From contig QIAN01000002.1 in NCBI GenBank assembly GCA_003225005.1, positions 1-64,000 of the forward strand: DNA of 64,000 bases, read 5' to 3'. The translations under genes and the position numbers were made by a program. Of the stretch, positions 38,435-49,222 are shown in pieces. Within the stretch, counting starts at the first letter, position 1, and each line of letters begins with the position of its first letter. The DNA is from Acidobacteriota bacterium (GTDB lineage Bacteria; Acidobacteriota; Terriglobia; Terriglobales; Acidobacteriaceae). The notes below the pieces were generated by a model. That model worked only from the letters and a program-made list of their open reading frames with translations, made no database searches and was not told the origin of the DNA.

Positions 38435-39270
38435 CTCATAAATACCTGAGAGGCGAATTCGTGCGATCCTGGGGTTGCTCTGGGATAACCGCGAAGCGCC
38501 GTGACAGGACGCTGGGAACTGAACGATGAACAGTGGGCCATGGTGGAGCCGGTGCTGCGGCCAGTTCGGCGGGCGGATAATCGCGGCCGCCCGTGGCATG
38601 ATACGCGGGCGGTGCTGAACGGTGTGCTCTGGGTTCTGGGAACCGGGGCACAGTGGCGCGAGATGCCGGAGAAATATCCTCCGTACCAGACGTGCCACCG
38701 CCGGCTCCAACAGTGGGTGCGGAGCGGCAAGCTGGACGAGGCACTGAAGCAGCTGGCCCCACGAGCGGGGACAGCTAAATCTGGAAGAGGCGTTCGTCGA
38801 TGCCACCTTCGCGAGCGCCAAAAAGGGGTCTTCGCCGTTGGTCCCACCCGTCGCGGCAAGGGCACGAAAATCATTGCTATCGCCGCTGATAACAGTCTTC
38901 CTCTCGCCGTATCTGTCGACAGCGCTTCGCCGGCCGAGTGCCAGCTTGTGGAATGCGTTCTGGCCGGAAGCTTCCTCGACCATCTCCCCGCCCGGCTCAT
39001 CGGTGACAAGGCCTACGACTCGGACCCGCTCGACCGCAGGCTCCATGAGGAATACGGCATCGAGATGATCGCGCCCCAACCGGCGCAACCGGAGCAGTAG
39101 TCAGGATGGCCGCAAACTGCGCCGCTACTGCAGGCGCTTGAAAGTCGAGAGCCTCTTTACATGGCTGCGCAACTTCCGCCGCCTTGTCACCCGATGGGAA
39201 TATCACATCGAGAATTTCCTCGGCTTCGTCCACCTTGCCTGCCTCCACATGCTGCTCAGGCATTTATGAG
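38435..39270 (+). mobile_element. Decayed IS5-family insertion sequence
   Basis: Terminal inverted repeats CTCATAAATACCTGAG (38435-38450) and CTCAGGCATTTATGAG (39255-39270) match at 15 of 16 positions. They enclose a frameshifted transposase gene. Total length is about 836 bp. The right repeat contains the transposase stop codon. Flanking target duplications are not obvious, and the outer flank sequences remain partly similar, so the true ends could lie a little farther out. Confidence 0.75.
38501..39269 (+). pseudogene. IS5-family transposase, at least three frameshifts
   Basis: Begins with GTG at 38501 (WELNDEQWAMVEPVL, then VLNGVLWVLGTGAQWREMP). The frame leaves the transposase near 38760; LNLEEAFVDATFASAKKG is then read in a second frame. 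It returns near 38826 (GPTRRGKGTKIIAIAADN, RLIGDKAYDSDPLD). It breaks again near 39080, after which [20 protein letters not shown] and the C-terminal LLRHL complete the gene. The DDE residues are encoded but not in one chain, so the element cannot make active transposase. Confidence 0.8.
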
Positions 39271-39368
39271 GCCAGTTCCAGAACCCTGGGAGTACATTTC
39301 GTCCCGACATCGAAAATCACTCTCACTCCCGGCGGAACTGCCTCCGTCCACAATTCGTATCTTTATCT

Positions 39369-40355
39369 ATGAAAAAGCAACTTGCTCTCGGCGCCGTTGG
39401 TGCGATCCTCATTGCTCTTGCAGCATTCTTTCTTGGCTTGAGGTTGAATTTTCATCCGGAGAACCAGAAGCCAGGCAAATTCCCGGAGCAGTTGGTCTAC
39501 GTTCGCTCCGCAGACGATGTTGTCGGCGGCGGTGTCCTCTTTGCTTCCACGAGCTCGCCATCGAAGCCTCTGGCGATCATCTGGGTGCACGGTTGGGGAG
39601 CGAATTTCTATACCCCGAGCTACGTTGGAATCGGGCGGGAGCTGGCGGAGCGAGGGTTTCCAACCATCTCGGTCAATACGCGCATGCACGACATAGGGAA
39701 CGTTGAGAAATACACACTCCTCGGGAAGCGAGTGCGGGGCGGCGGGTACTGGGGCATCACCAGCGAGGACGCGCGAGATATCGCCGCTTGGATTGATTAC
39801 GCTCAGCAGTTGGGATACAGCCGGGTCGTCCTGGTGGGCCACAGCGCCGGCTGGGCCAGTGTCGCCCGTTATCAGGCCGATTCGCAGGACCGCCGCGTCG
39901 CCGGATTAGTCTTTGGTTCCCCGGGCGTAGGATACTCGCCCCAACCAGACGACCCGCAACTGCTTGCCCAAGCGAAGAAGCTCGTGGACGAAGGCGCCGG
40001 TGAGGACCTGATCCGGCTGCCCCACCGTTCTACGCCTTCGTTTGTCAGTGCTGCGACAGGGCTTGACATCGCCAACACACCGCGTCAGTACAAGGACTTC
40101 TTTGGAACCCAGACTCCGGATGCTGCCATCACCAGAGTCACGTGTCCGGTACTGGCTTTCTTCGGATCGAAGGATGACATCGGAGGCGAAAAGGACCTCG
40201 CACTGCTTACATCTTCGGTTCGGCGGCTGGCCCATGGTCCAGCCAGGGTAGATACCGCCATGATCGCAAATGGTAACCACGAGTACGTGGGAGAAGAGGC
40301 ACAGGTTGCCCAAGTAATCACGCGGTGGATTGAAACAGAAGTGGAGGGCCACTGA
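39369..40355 (+). CDS. Membrane-anchored alpha/beta hydrolase
   Basis: 328 residues. An N-terminal membrane segment (LALGAVGAILIALAAFFLGL) anchors a periplasmic or cytoplasmic-face domain. IIWVHGWGANFYTPSY is the oxyanion strand, GHSAGWASVARY the nucleophile elbow, FFGSKDDIGGEKD holds a candidate Asp, and NGNHEYVGEE the His. All triad members are present. The substrate is unknown. It lies between the decayed IS element and a solitary copy of the IS end at 40535. Confidence 0.8.
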   Translation: MKKQLALGAVGAILIALAAFFLGLRLNFHPENQKPGKFPEQLVYVRSADDVVGGGVLFASTSSPSKPLAIIWVHGWGANFYTPSYVGIGRELAERGFPTISVNTRMHDIGNVEKYTLLGKRVRGGGYWGITSEDARDIAAWIDYAQQLGYSRVVLVGHSAGWASVARYQADSQDRRVAGLVFGSPGVGYSPQPDDPQLLAQAKKLVDEGAGEDLIRLPHRSTPSFVSAATGLDIANTPRQYKDFFGTQTPDAAITRVTCPVLAFFGSKDDIGGEKDLALLTSSVRRLAHGPARVDTAMIANGNHEYVGEEAQVAQVITRWIETEVEGH

Positions 40356-40371
40356 GTTGCTGCCCACGCCC

Positions 40372-40452
40372 TCACGACCGTCGTTTAGAACGCCGACGCA
40401 GGAAGAGGACTCCGATGACAAGCACAATCAGGGCTCCTAGAACTTGTCTCAT
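40372..40452 (-). CDS. Possible 26-residue membrane peptide
   Basis: ATG at 40452 opens a frame with one hydrophobic helix (VLGALIVLVIGVLFL) and a strongly basic end (RRRSKRRS), with GAGGGG a few bases upstream. Composition fits a small membrane protein or the anchor of a lost gene. No homology can be claimed. Confidence 0.3.
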   Translation of the reverse strand: MRQVLGALIVLVIGVLFLRRRSKRRS

Positions 40453-40534
40453 GAACCCCTCTGAGCCCGGTGAGGCCGCGCATGGAACCGACCCCATGAG
40501 CGGGGCTCATGCTGTCTATGGGAGCCGCTGATCT

Positions 40535-40558
40535 ATTTATGAGACCAGTTGTAGACCC
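40535..40558. repeat. Solitary copy of the IS right-end sequence
   Basis: ATTTATGAGACCAGTTGTAG here is close to ATTTATGAGGCCAGTTCCAG at 39262, the right end and flank of the decayed IS element. It has no transposase of its own. It may be a solo end left by deletion, making 38435-40558 a possible composite segment. Confidence 0.45.
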
Positions 40559-40561
40559 CAA

Positions 40562-43543
40562 TCATGAAGACAGTCTCTGCGGCTTGAAGATCATTCCCTG
40601 ACTGCTTCTGCTGTTCATGATTACGAGTAGAGGTTCTGTGAATTGGAGGTGCCGAACGCAGCCCTGTTCTTCAACCGCGGGTTGCGCAGTCAGCCACTTC
40701 CAATCCACCGAACCCTCCCCTGCATCTGGGTTCGCCGTGAAGTAGCCGATGCGAAATGCCGTCAGGTTTTGGAAAAAATGACTCCCTTGCGAAGGAGTGA
40801 CGCGAAAGTCGCGGAATCCCGCTTCCACAATCACTCGAGCTCCTGAGATTTCGTCCCACTCCACCGGAATTCCCAGCCACGGGTCGTTCGATCCCCACCT
40901 CCCTACTCCAATCAACAAGTAAGGACGGTTCTGTTGGTTCAGCGTGCCGTTGAAATGTGCCACTGCTTTGGCCACCTCCTGACTGCGACCGCGCTCAAAG
41001 CGGTGGGAGTCCACAACTACGAGGTCGTGCAGGTTCTCGAGTCTTCCATTGCCCAGGACCTTCGTGCTCCGGCAAATCAGCATCTCTGGGTCGACGTTCT
41101 CGATCGCTAATTCTTCGCGGTCGTGCGAGAGCGTGAGTGGCCGGATCTGCAGAAATCCAAATTCCGCTGCTTCTTGTCCCGTACGCGGCAGGCGAACGGC
41201 AAATTCAATCTCTACGGGATGACCTAAAGCGTCCTCACCGGACTTCACCAGAAGCTCCAGAATCGCAGCCAGCGGAAACACTCCGTGCTTGAGCATGGGC
41301 GCAAAGCTCACAATGCGCGTCCCCGTGCGGCTGAGGCCGTCATAGACAGCGTGGTTATCGGCCGAATACGTGGAGCCGACGGATTGCAACGTGCCATCCT
41401 CTTCGGCCATCTCGAGCCCGAATCGCACTTCGCGCAGCTCGCTGGATCCGCCGTGCTGGCCGCCATGGACTGCCAGCGCCCAAAACTCCGACTGGGAGTT
41501 GGCTAGAATGTCCTCCACCGACGAGAATTGCACGAGATTTTTCGGATAGCGTGGACAAAACATCAAGCACTTTCCTCCGTCCACCACCGTCCGCCCCAGC
41601 CCCAACGCAACCGCCGCAATTCCATCTGCAAAAGTCATTGGTGGCACGGGATAGAAATTGTGGGACCGCACGACTCCCGAGAAATCCGGGTAAAACCGTT
41701 GCCCATGCATCGACCCCACAACCTGCTGCAGGATGACTGCCATTTTCTCTTCTTCCAGGCGAAATGGCGTGGCTCGTACATAGGCCTTCGCATGCGTGCT
41801 GAATGTCGAAGCGTAGATGCGCTTAATGGCCTCGCTGAGTTGCTCTAAGCGCAGTCGATCATCCTGTTGCCAGTTGCCCAACATAAAGGTCTCGTATACG
41901 CCAGTGAAGGGTTGATATTGTGAGTCCTCCAGCAGGCTCGAGGAACGCACGGCCAGCGGATAGTGCACCTCGGCAAGAAATGCCTTCAGGTCAGCCTCGA
42001 GCGACGCCGGCAACGCGGCGGACAGGAACCGCTGCTGAAGCTCACATTCATCATCACAATGCAAGGCGAAATCCTGGAGGTTGTTTTCGCCGAGAAATTG
42101 ATCGAACACATCTGTAGCCAAAACCACTGCCGGCGGTACTGCAACCCGAACTCCCGGAAAACGGCGCGTGATGCGGAGCGTCCGCAAGAGATGGCGCACG
42201 AATGCCAAGCCGCGCGCCTTGCCGCCGAGCGACCCGGAGCCGATTCTCAGGAAGCCTGATTCCGAAGGCTTGAACGTATCGGCCTTGAAGTCCCCGATCA
42301 GTACGTCACTTTGCTCCCGCCGGTATTCATTGATGGATTCAATCAAATTCTGTCGTAAGTGCTCGATGGTTCGGAAGTCGCTGACCTTGCGAGGGCGTAG
42401 CTTGGCGGCCAGCGCAAACTCGGTCCGCGCCATGAGCCAGTGGGAGAAGTGGTTGCGCTGTGCATGGAAGGCGATACTCTCCGCCGGGACGCTCTGCAGC
42501 TGTTCTTCAAGCGTATTCAGGTCGCTCGCCCGCCCCACTTCGGTTTGGTCTGGCATGCGAAACACAAAGTCGCCGAAGCCCAGTTGCTCGGTGAGGATCC
42601 GCCGCAAATCGCGAAGCAGCGTTGGCGAACGCTTGCGCAGAAAGGAGTATCCCTCAGCATGCGCTCGCGGTCGGAATTCAGTGCGGCTGGTTTGTAAAAC
42701 CACAGGCACGTCCGGTACCAGGCTCTTCACGGTGCGCGCCAGCTCAAAACCGGCCTCGGGACTGAGTCTGCCATCCCATGGGAACTCTACGTCCGAGACA
42801 ACGCCGAACAGGTAATCACGATATTGCTGGACTAGCTCCGAAGCGTCTTCATAATTCGAGCTGAGCAGAATCTTGGGGCGGGCTTGCATTCGCACCAGCT
42901 TGTGGGCAATGTTGACGCCCTCCTGGATCACCCGTCGCGATTGCTTGATGAGTTCGGTGTAAATCACCGGCAGAAACGCGGAATAATAGCGGATATTGTC
43001 TTCCACAACCAGCAAGACCGGCACACCCATGGCTTGCGTGTCATGCAAGACATTGCGCTTGTCTTCGATGTATTTGACGATCGCGATCAGGATGCGGGCA
43101 TTCCCCTGCCACAAGAAAATCCGTTCGATATGAGTGATTGGATTGCGTGCGATGAAATTTTTTACTTCCCGGTAATCGTAGGCCAGCACTACTACAGGGA
43201 CATCCAAACCCGCGCTTCTGACCTCGGCAGCCAGCTGGGCGGCGTTCATATTACCGACCGCGAAATTGGTGACAATCAAATTGAACTGCGGTTGCGATCG
43301 CGCCAGGGCTAGCGCTTCAGCGCAACTCGAAACATGTGTAATTCCAGGAATCTGCTGCGGACTCAGTTCGAGCGATTCGTCGATCAACAACTCGTTGAGC
43401 CGTCCATCTTCCCGCAGAATGAAAGAGTCGTATAGGCTCGACACCAGAAGGATGTTATGCACTTTGAAGGGCATCAGGTTTTCGAAGCCTTCAAAGCGTT
43501 CTTCGGCGTCGAGAATCCGCTCGGCCATCTGCGGCAAATTCAT
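40562..43543 (-). CDS. Receiver-domain protein with PEP/pyruvate-dikinase ATP-binding domain
   Basis: 993 residues. Residues of about 27-160 (VHNILLVSSLYDSFILREDG) and about 173-320 (VPVLLVVEDN, GVVSDVEFPWDG with candidate phospho-acceptor Asp251, VVLQTS) form two receiver-like domains. From about 435 (GSGSLGGKARGLAFV) to about 800 lies the ATP-grasp half of PEP synthase/PPDK, including PLAVRSSSLLEDSQYQPFTG and LQIRPLT. The swivelling phospho-His domain and the PEP/pyruvate barrel are absent, so it cannot be a normal PEP synthase. Similar proteins are annotated as PEP synthase in other phyla. The role is unknown; signal-controlled phosphotransfer is a guess. The neighbour gdhA is 104 bp upstream on the same strand. 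Confidence 0.8.
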   Translation of the reverse strand: MNLPQMAERILDAEERFEGFENLMPFKVHNILLVSSLYDSFILREDGRLNELLIDESLELSPQQIPGITHVSSCAEALALARSQPQFNLIVTNFAVGNMNAAQLAAEVRSAGLDVPVVVLAYDYREVKNFIARNPITHIERIFLWQGNARILIAIVKYIEDKRNVLHDTQAMGVPVLLVVEDNIRYYSAFLPVIYTELIKQSRRVIQEGVNIAHKLVRMQARPKILLSSNYEDASELVQQYRDYLFGVVSDVEFPWDGRLSPEAGFELARTVKSLVPDVPVVLQTSRTEFRPRAHAEGYSFLRKRSPTLLRDLRRILTEQLGFGDFVFRMPDQTEVGRASDLNTLEEQLQSVPAESIAFHAQRNHFSHWLMARTEFALAAKLRPRKVSDFRTIEHLRQNLIESINEYRREQSDVLIGDFKADTFKPSESGFLRIGSGSLGGKARGLAFVRHLLRTLRITRRFPGVRVAVPPAVVLATDVFDQFLGENNLQDFALHCDDECELQQRFLSAALPASLEADLKAFLAEVHYPLAVRSSSLLEDSQYQPFTGVYETFMLGNWQQDDRLRLEQLSEAIKRIYASTFSTHAKAYVRATPFRLEEEKMAVILQQVVGSMHGQRFYPDFSGVVRSHNFYPVPPMTFADGIAAVALGLGRTVVDGGKCLMFCPRYPKNLVQFSSVEDILANSQSEFWALAVHGGQHGGSSELREVRFGLEMAEEDGTLQSVGSTYSADNHAVYDGLSRTGTRIVSFAPMLKHGVFPLAAILELLVKSGEDALGHPVEIEFAVRLPRTGQEAAEFGFLQIRPLTLSHDREELAIENVDPEMLICRSTKVLGNGRLENLHDLVVVDSHRFERGRSQEVAKAVAHFNGTLNQQNRPYLLIGVGRWGSNDPWLGIPVEWDEISGARVIVEAGFRDFRVTPSQGSHFFQNLTAFRIGYFTANPDAGEGSVDWKWLTAQPAVEEQGCVRHLQFTEPLLVIMNSRSSQGMIFKPQRLSS

Positions 43544-43646
43544 GTGTTAATCTCCGGCCTTAATTTCCGAGATTGCAAAAAACGATACGGGATGGATTTC
43601 GTCCACCCCGTAGCTCACATCGCTGATCAAACTCCTGAACCGAGGC

Positions 43647-45113
<1,467 letters not shown>

Positions 45114-45276
45114 TTACAGATTTATCGGAATTCAATATCAGCCGCCACCGTGTGTGGCAGAGCCCGGTGGTGGTATACACCCAGGAGCGGTGAGATTCAA
45201 GATGTTTGGGGATTAAGAACCTGGACCAGTTGGACTGGACCAACCTGACGTTCAGGGAATCCGTGAGTGGAGGAAA

Positions 45277-45303
45277 GGTGAGCGGGAGACGGGGTTCGAA
45301 CCC
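45277..45303 (-). other. 3' fragment of a tRNA-Gly gene
   Basis: The 24 bases at 45280-45303 match the T-arm end and acceptor strand of the intact tRNA-Gly at 49223-49297 with one mismatch. The 5' two thirds of the tRNA is missing, and CCA is replaced. Such fragments are typical attachment-site copies left by integrative elements. Confidence 0.6.
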
Positions 45304-46000
45304 AAAGCTCACCAGGCGCGGGACGCCAGAAGTTGCCTGCGCCGCAGGTGTCATTACCTGAGCGGTGGAGCTGTTGTCCGGCGGAACCGCGGCCGCCACT
45401 GAGTTCGTAATCAGAGACAAGACCAGGACTGTCCCACAGCGCGCCGCCGTTATCTCGACCGGCTGCACGCAGTGCCTCGGGAGGCCGCCGCGCAGGCGGC
45501 CTTTCGTCAGGGCGCCGGTGCTCATGCGGGTGCTGCTGGTGGTGCCGGTGGGGGTGAACGATGATCATCATGATGATGATCGCGATGACCGATAGATTCC
45601 CCTGGCCGTGCTGATCGCCGCCGTCATCAGCAGTAACATTTGAATTGTTATTGTATATTTCAATAGCTCATAGCCTGTTGTTCCATGCTCGTAAGTAGGC
45701 TATAGCCTATCAGTCTGGCGACGTGGGCAGATACACCGCATCATTGCGGTAGCCAGCGAGCGCTCCAGCGGGAATGAGACCCGCGGCCACGCAGGGCTTG
45801 AACAATTCGCGCCCACCTACGAGAATCTTCTGCAAGAGCTGGCCAAAACGAAGCCGTTCAAACAGGTATTCCCGCGACGGTGATCGCAACCCGAATGATA
45901 TTCCTGGCCTGTTTCATTACGAGATGCAGGTCAGCGGATGGCACCAAGGCCATGAAAAGCAGTGGAAGGCACGCAAGCAAAGCGCAACGTTTTGCGGAAC

Positions 46001-46055
46001 GTCCGACGTGGAGACTCGAACCCCAGACCTCTAACGTGTCCATTGTGAGGTCAAT
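46001..46055 (-). other. tRNA-like remnant with intact T-arm
   Basis: On the minus strand 46009-46025 folds as a T-arm (TGGGG-TTCGAGT-CTCCA). Upstream sequence keeps traces of an anticodon arm but with mismatches, and no 5' acceptor strand pairs. It looks like a second, more decayed tRNA piece. Confidence 0.4.
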
Positions 46056-46200
46056 AACCTAGAACCCTTTGTCCGCATTGTTTTTCCGCACTTCGCTATA
46101 TGCAACAACGCCTTAACGGGTTTGGTGACGAATTGGTGACGAGTTTTTCTGCTTGTGCGAAGCGAAATGGTTTCGACACACAACCGCGAATGCTGAAGCT

Positions 46201-46752
46201 TCAAGTCCGAGCGGCCTTTCGCGCGGCCTCCATCACGGTTTTCTTCATCCGGTTTTCGCCTGCCCAATACAAGCTGATCTCGTGGCCATCGGGATCATTG
46301 AGATAGGCGTGCCGCCAGCCCCAAGGCATCATGCGTGGCAGTTGGGTGATGTAGAACCCTCGTTTCTGGAGCTTCCGGCAGAAGTTGTCGAGATCGCGGA
46401 CTTCGAAGTACAGGCGCAAACCTTCGCTCGAAACAGAAACCGCCGGACCGGCCTGATGCAGCGCGATGGTTCCATCGCCACCTGGCGCGCGCAGGCGCGC
46501 ATACACCTGCGTACCTTCATAGCGGAAGTCTTCAATGAGTTTGAATCCAAGCAAATCACGGTAGAAACGAAGTCCGCGATCCACGTCTTTAACGTAGATC
46601 ATGGCGTGGTTGAAGGTAAGCTTTCCTTCAGTATCCATGGGGACGGAAACCTTGTTCCGTCGCGGTCTGGTTTGCCTGGCAGACGACCTCTTCGCGGCGC
46701 GCGGATTCTGAGTCTTTTTCGCGGAGGCTTTCCTTGCTGTTGGTTTCTTCAT
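46201..46752 (-). CDS. VOC-fold (glyoxalase/bleomycin-resistance family) protein
   Basis: 183 residues. The first 35 are Lys/Arg/Ala-rich and probably disordered. The VOC fold follows: NHAMIYVKDVDRGLRFYRDLLGF, then LYFEVRDLDNFCRKLQKRGF and LNDPDGHEISLYW with the usual metal-ligand Glu. Family members act on small electrophiles or antibiotics, or are dioxygenases; nothing in the neighbourhood points to one. The basic tail is reminiscent of DNA-associated proteins but proves nothing. Confidence 0.8.
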   Translation of the reverse strand: MKKPTARKASAKKTQNPRAAKRSSARQTRPRRNKVSVPMDTEGKLTFNHAMIYVKDVDRGLRFYRDLLGFKLIEDFRYEGTQVYARLRAPGGDGTIALHQAGPAVSVSSEGLRLYFEVRDLDNFCRKLQKRGFYITQLPRMMPWGWRHAYLNDPDGHEISLYWAGENRMKKTVMEAARKAART

Positions 46753-46819
46753 CGAGTCGTCAGCTGATATCGCTTAGGTTGGGCAACGCAAGTATCGGCG
46801 GGGGTACAGCAACTGTCAA

Positions 46820-46857
46820 GTCTGTGAGCCATCGAGGAGTCTGTGAACCATCAAGGT
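46820..46857. repeat. 19-bp imperfect tandem duplication
   Basis: GTCTGTGAGCCATCGAGGA (46820-46838) is followed at once by GTCTGTGAACCATCAAGGT (46839-46857), 16 of 19 matching. It lies upstream of the VOC gene. A recent slippage event or a paired protein site. Confidence 0.4.
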
Positions 46858-47028
46858 AGTTATCAGTCTTGAAGCCTTCATGCTCGTCAGATTACGCTTG
46901 AATGATTTCAGTTGCGTGGGTCTATGCTTTTTTGTCCTGTACTGGGCAAATCCACGCCAGATTTGTATTGCCAGCCTAGCAGCCCGTGGTGAAGGTCGCG
47001 AAAGCGACGGCCAATACTACGCCGAACG

Positions 47029-47604
47029 CTAGCGCTTGATCGTCGTGCCAGCCACGCCTCCGATGGTGCCGAGCACCGCTCCGGGGAGAATCATCATTAT
47101 GGGTAACTCGAACACTTCAGGGAGGCCGCCACTGGCGCGGATTGCCGCCATCGTATCCGCGTCGTGCCGGATCGCCAGAAGGCCCGCGGCGCCGATAGCG
47201 CTGATAACAGCGCCGATGGCAGTCGCTGCAACACCGGTGAGCGTGCCCGCGAAGAGCGAACCAGAGCGCAAGGATGCCCAAAGCCCCGCTGCCACCAGGA
47301 TCCCGGCGCCAAGGAACGTCGACACGGTCGATCGAGCGTGGAAATCCACCGGCGGCGCAAGCCAATCGAGGGCCGTTCGGGTGACGAACGCCGCACCGAA
47401 GAGAACTGCCCATACGCGGGCGCTGCGCGATACGAATCCGAGCACCTGCATCACGTACCATGCGTCCGCTCCTCGCTGTCCGCGGACTGGATGAATACTG
47501 TCTCGGTATTCTTCAAGAAGATCTCCCGACACGCTGTCGAAATCGGCAGGTTTGAGGAACACTCGCAGCAACGCTTCAGCCCAACTGGGAGGTGTCGCAG
47601 TCAT
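47029..47604 (-). CDS. Permease-prefix-type membrane protein
   Basis: About 191 residues from the ATG at 47604, whose first bases overlap the PadR stop (ATGA). The N-terminal segment WAEALLRVFLKPADFDSVSG, LLEEYRDSIHP and DAWYVMQVLGFVSR matches the prefix found before MacB/FtsX-like permeases in Acidobacteriota, where PadR genes are usually next door. Four membrane helices follow, but the large permease body is absent, so this is a stand-alone prefix protein or a truncated relative. The function is unknown. Confidence 0.72.
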   Translation of the reverse strand: MTATPPSWAEALLRVFLKPADFDSVSGDLLEEYRDSIHPVRGQRGADAWYVMQVLGFVSRSARVWAVLFGAAFVTRTALDWLAPPVDFHARSTVSTFLGAGILVAAGLWASLRSGSLFAGTLTGVAATAIGAVISAIGAAGLLAIRHDADTMAAIRASGGLPEVFELPIMMILPGAVLGTIGGVAGTTIKR

Positions 47605-48050
47605 ACGCATCCTTTCAGTGGCCACTTGAGGCCTTGCCACGAACTGTCGATGGCGGCTCGCGCGTCGTTGAGTGCGCGCACACCCTTGGGCTGCAGATGG
47701 TAGAAACGTCGCGCCCGGCCGCCACGCACCGGCGTACCGGGTCCGAGTCGAGACGAAACGACTCTCTTCCTCTCGAGTCGTTCCAGGGTTGCGTGAACAG
47801 CGCCAGCCGCGCCGTCGCGCTCCAGTCGTGTCTGCACCTCTTTCAGAATCGCACGACCGTACGCGTTTTCCCCGAGCCTAACGACCGCGAGCAGGAAGTC
47901 GCGGGTGTGATCCAAAGTCATCAAAATCATAATCACACCTCGCAAGACATCCACCGAATCGAGGCGAACCCGCACCAGCGGGATTGCCCTGCCCTCCTCC
48001 ACGGCAGCATTGTTGGCGTTGGTGATGGCCAGCATCGTTGTAGCTTCCAT
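47601..48050 (-). CDS. PadR-family regulator with acyltransferase-derived N-terminus (chimera)
   Basis: 149 residues from the ATG at 48050, with GGGGAG eight bases upstream. Residues 1-52 (RVRLDSVDVLRGVIMILMTL ending DHTRDF) match the first helix of DUF1624/heparan N-acetyltransferase-type membrane proteins. From residue 53 (LLAVVRLGENAYGRAILKEV) it is a PadR winged helix: GAVHATLERLERKRVVSSRLG and GGRARRFYHLQPKGVRAL. PadR proteins normally begin just before this point. The junction near 47897 therefore looks like a deletion that fused two genes in frame. The PadR part regulates the coupled downstream gene in typical operons; whether the chimera still works is unknown. Confidence 0.75.
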   Translation of the reverse strand: MEATTMLAITNANNAAVEEGRAIPLVRVRLDSVDVLRGVIMILMTLDHTRDFLLAVVRLGENAYGRAILKEVQTRLERDGAAGAVHATLERLERKRVVSSRLGPGTPVRGGRARRFYHLQPKGVRALNDARAAIDSSWQGLKWPLKGCV

Positions 48051-48156
48051 CGCTCTAGCTCCCCGAGTTAACTGCGTGCCCTGCTTGGCAAATGGAACTC
48101 GCACTCCTGGAAAAGATTCCGGAGTTGTAGGAAAACCATTGGGCGGGGTCCCGCGC

Positions 48157-48801
48157 CTACTTGCTTTCGCTCGTAGCCAAGTACGTTCCCAGTCCGATCA
48201 TCATGGCCCCACTCACTGTTCTCTGCCTGCGGCGGAATATTGCCGAGGATCGAATCTTCATCCCCAACGGCCAGGCGAGTAGGATCACGATCAGATCCGC
48301 GGAGGTATTCAGAGCCACCGAAACAGTCCCCAGCAGGATGAACTGCAGGAACACATTTCCGGTCTCTCGGTTGACGAACTGCGGGATGAAGGAGAGAAAG
48401 AACAACGCGGTCTTGGGATTGAGCACTTCCGTCGCCACGCCCTGCCAGAGCGGATTTCGAGCTGCAGCGCCGGTCGCCGCCGGGACATCGTCTGTGGAGA
48501 ATCTCTCTTGCCTTCGCGCATCAAGGATCATTCTCACACCTAAGAAGCAGAGGTAAGCCGCACCCACATACTTCACGGTTGAGAACGCCAGAGCAGATCG
48601 GTTCAGGATGACGGAAACTCCGAGGGCCGCTGCAAAAACGTGTACCATGCCCCCAAGAAACGTGCCCAGCGCGGAGAGCACTCCTTCACGTTTCCCTCCG
48701 GCTAGACTTCTGGCCAGCACGTAAAGCATTCCCGCTCCCGGGGCCACGGCAAGCAATACCGCTGCCGTCAGAAATAACAACAGTCGCGCGGAATCGAACA
48801 T
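48157..48801 (-). CDS. LysE/RhtB-family amino-acid exporter
   Basis: About 214 residues from the ATG at 48801 (MFDSARLLLFLTAAVLLAVA); the longer upstream frame has no hydrophobic start and is unlikely. The signature APGAGMLYVLARSLAGGKREG matches the conserved PGP-type loop, and ATEVLNPKTALFFLSFIPQFV the N-P-K segment. Five to six helices. Exports amino acids or analogues such as homoserine lactone. No substrate clue in neighbours. Confidence 0.88.
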   Translation of the reverse strand: MFDSARLLLFLTAAVLLAVAPGAGMLYVLARSLAGGKREGVLSALGTFLGGMVHVFAAALGVSVILNRSALAFSTVKYVGAAYLCFLGVRMILDARRQERFSTDDVPAATGAAARNPLWQGVATEVLNPKTALFFLSFIPQFVNRETGNVFLQFILLGTVSVALNTSADLIVILLAWPLGMKIRSSAIFRRRQRTVSGAMMIGLGTYLATSESK

Positions 48802-49222
48802 GATGAAAAGATTGTACGACAGGAGGTTATAGCCGGCGCCAGGTTGCTGCTCCAGCGACGTCATCTCCGTCGGCGAGGTATTCATGTAGTCGCATACCGA
48901 AAAAATCGGGGATCCGGCGTGATGCGGCAAAAGCCGTGGCTCTCCTAGAATCGCATCGCACGGGTTACTGGCTCCGTCGTATCCGGGGTCACGTAACTGC
49001 ACCTGCATTTCAGAAGTTCGCTTTCAGCCGCCCTGAGCACCAACGCACACCCGCTCCTCGCCAGCCGGGGAAAACCAATTATCGAAGACGAACCGGTGGG
49101 CGGTCAGGACCGGTTCTTCATTTCTTAGTAAGTGAGAGTCAATTCTTGGTTCGTTTTTCCACAGGATCTTGGACAGTTACGGACATTAACCCTTCGGCGC
49201 AGGGAAAGCATTCGGGAAATTG

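Noticed and set aside
40562-43543. Annotation as phosphoenolpyruvate synthase
   Set aside because: The phospho-His and PEP-binding domains are missing, so the reaction cannot be complete in this protein.
46820-46857. Tandem 19-bp copies considered as a CRISPR start
   Set aside because: Only two adjacent copies without spacers; no cas genes. No CRISPR array was seen anywhere in the window.
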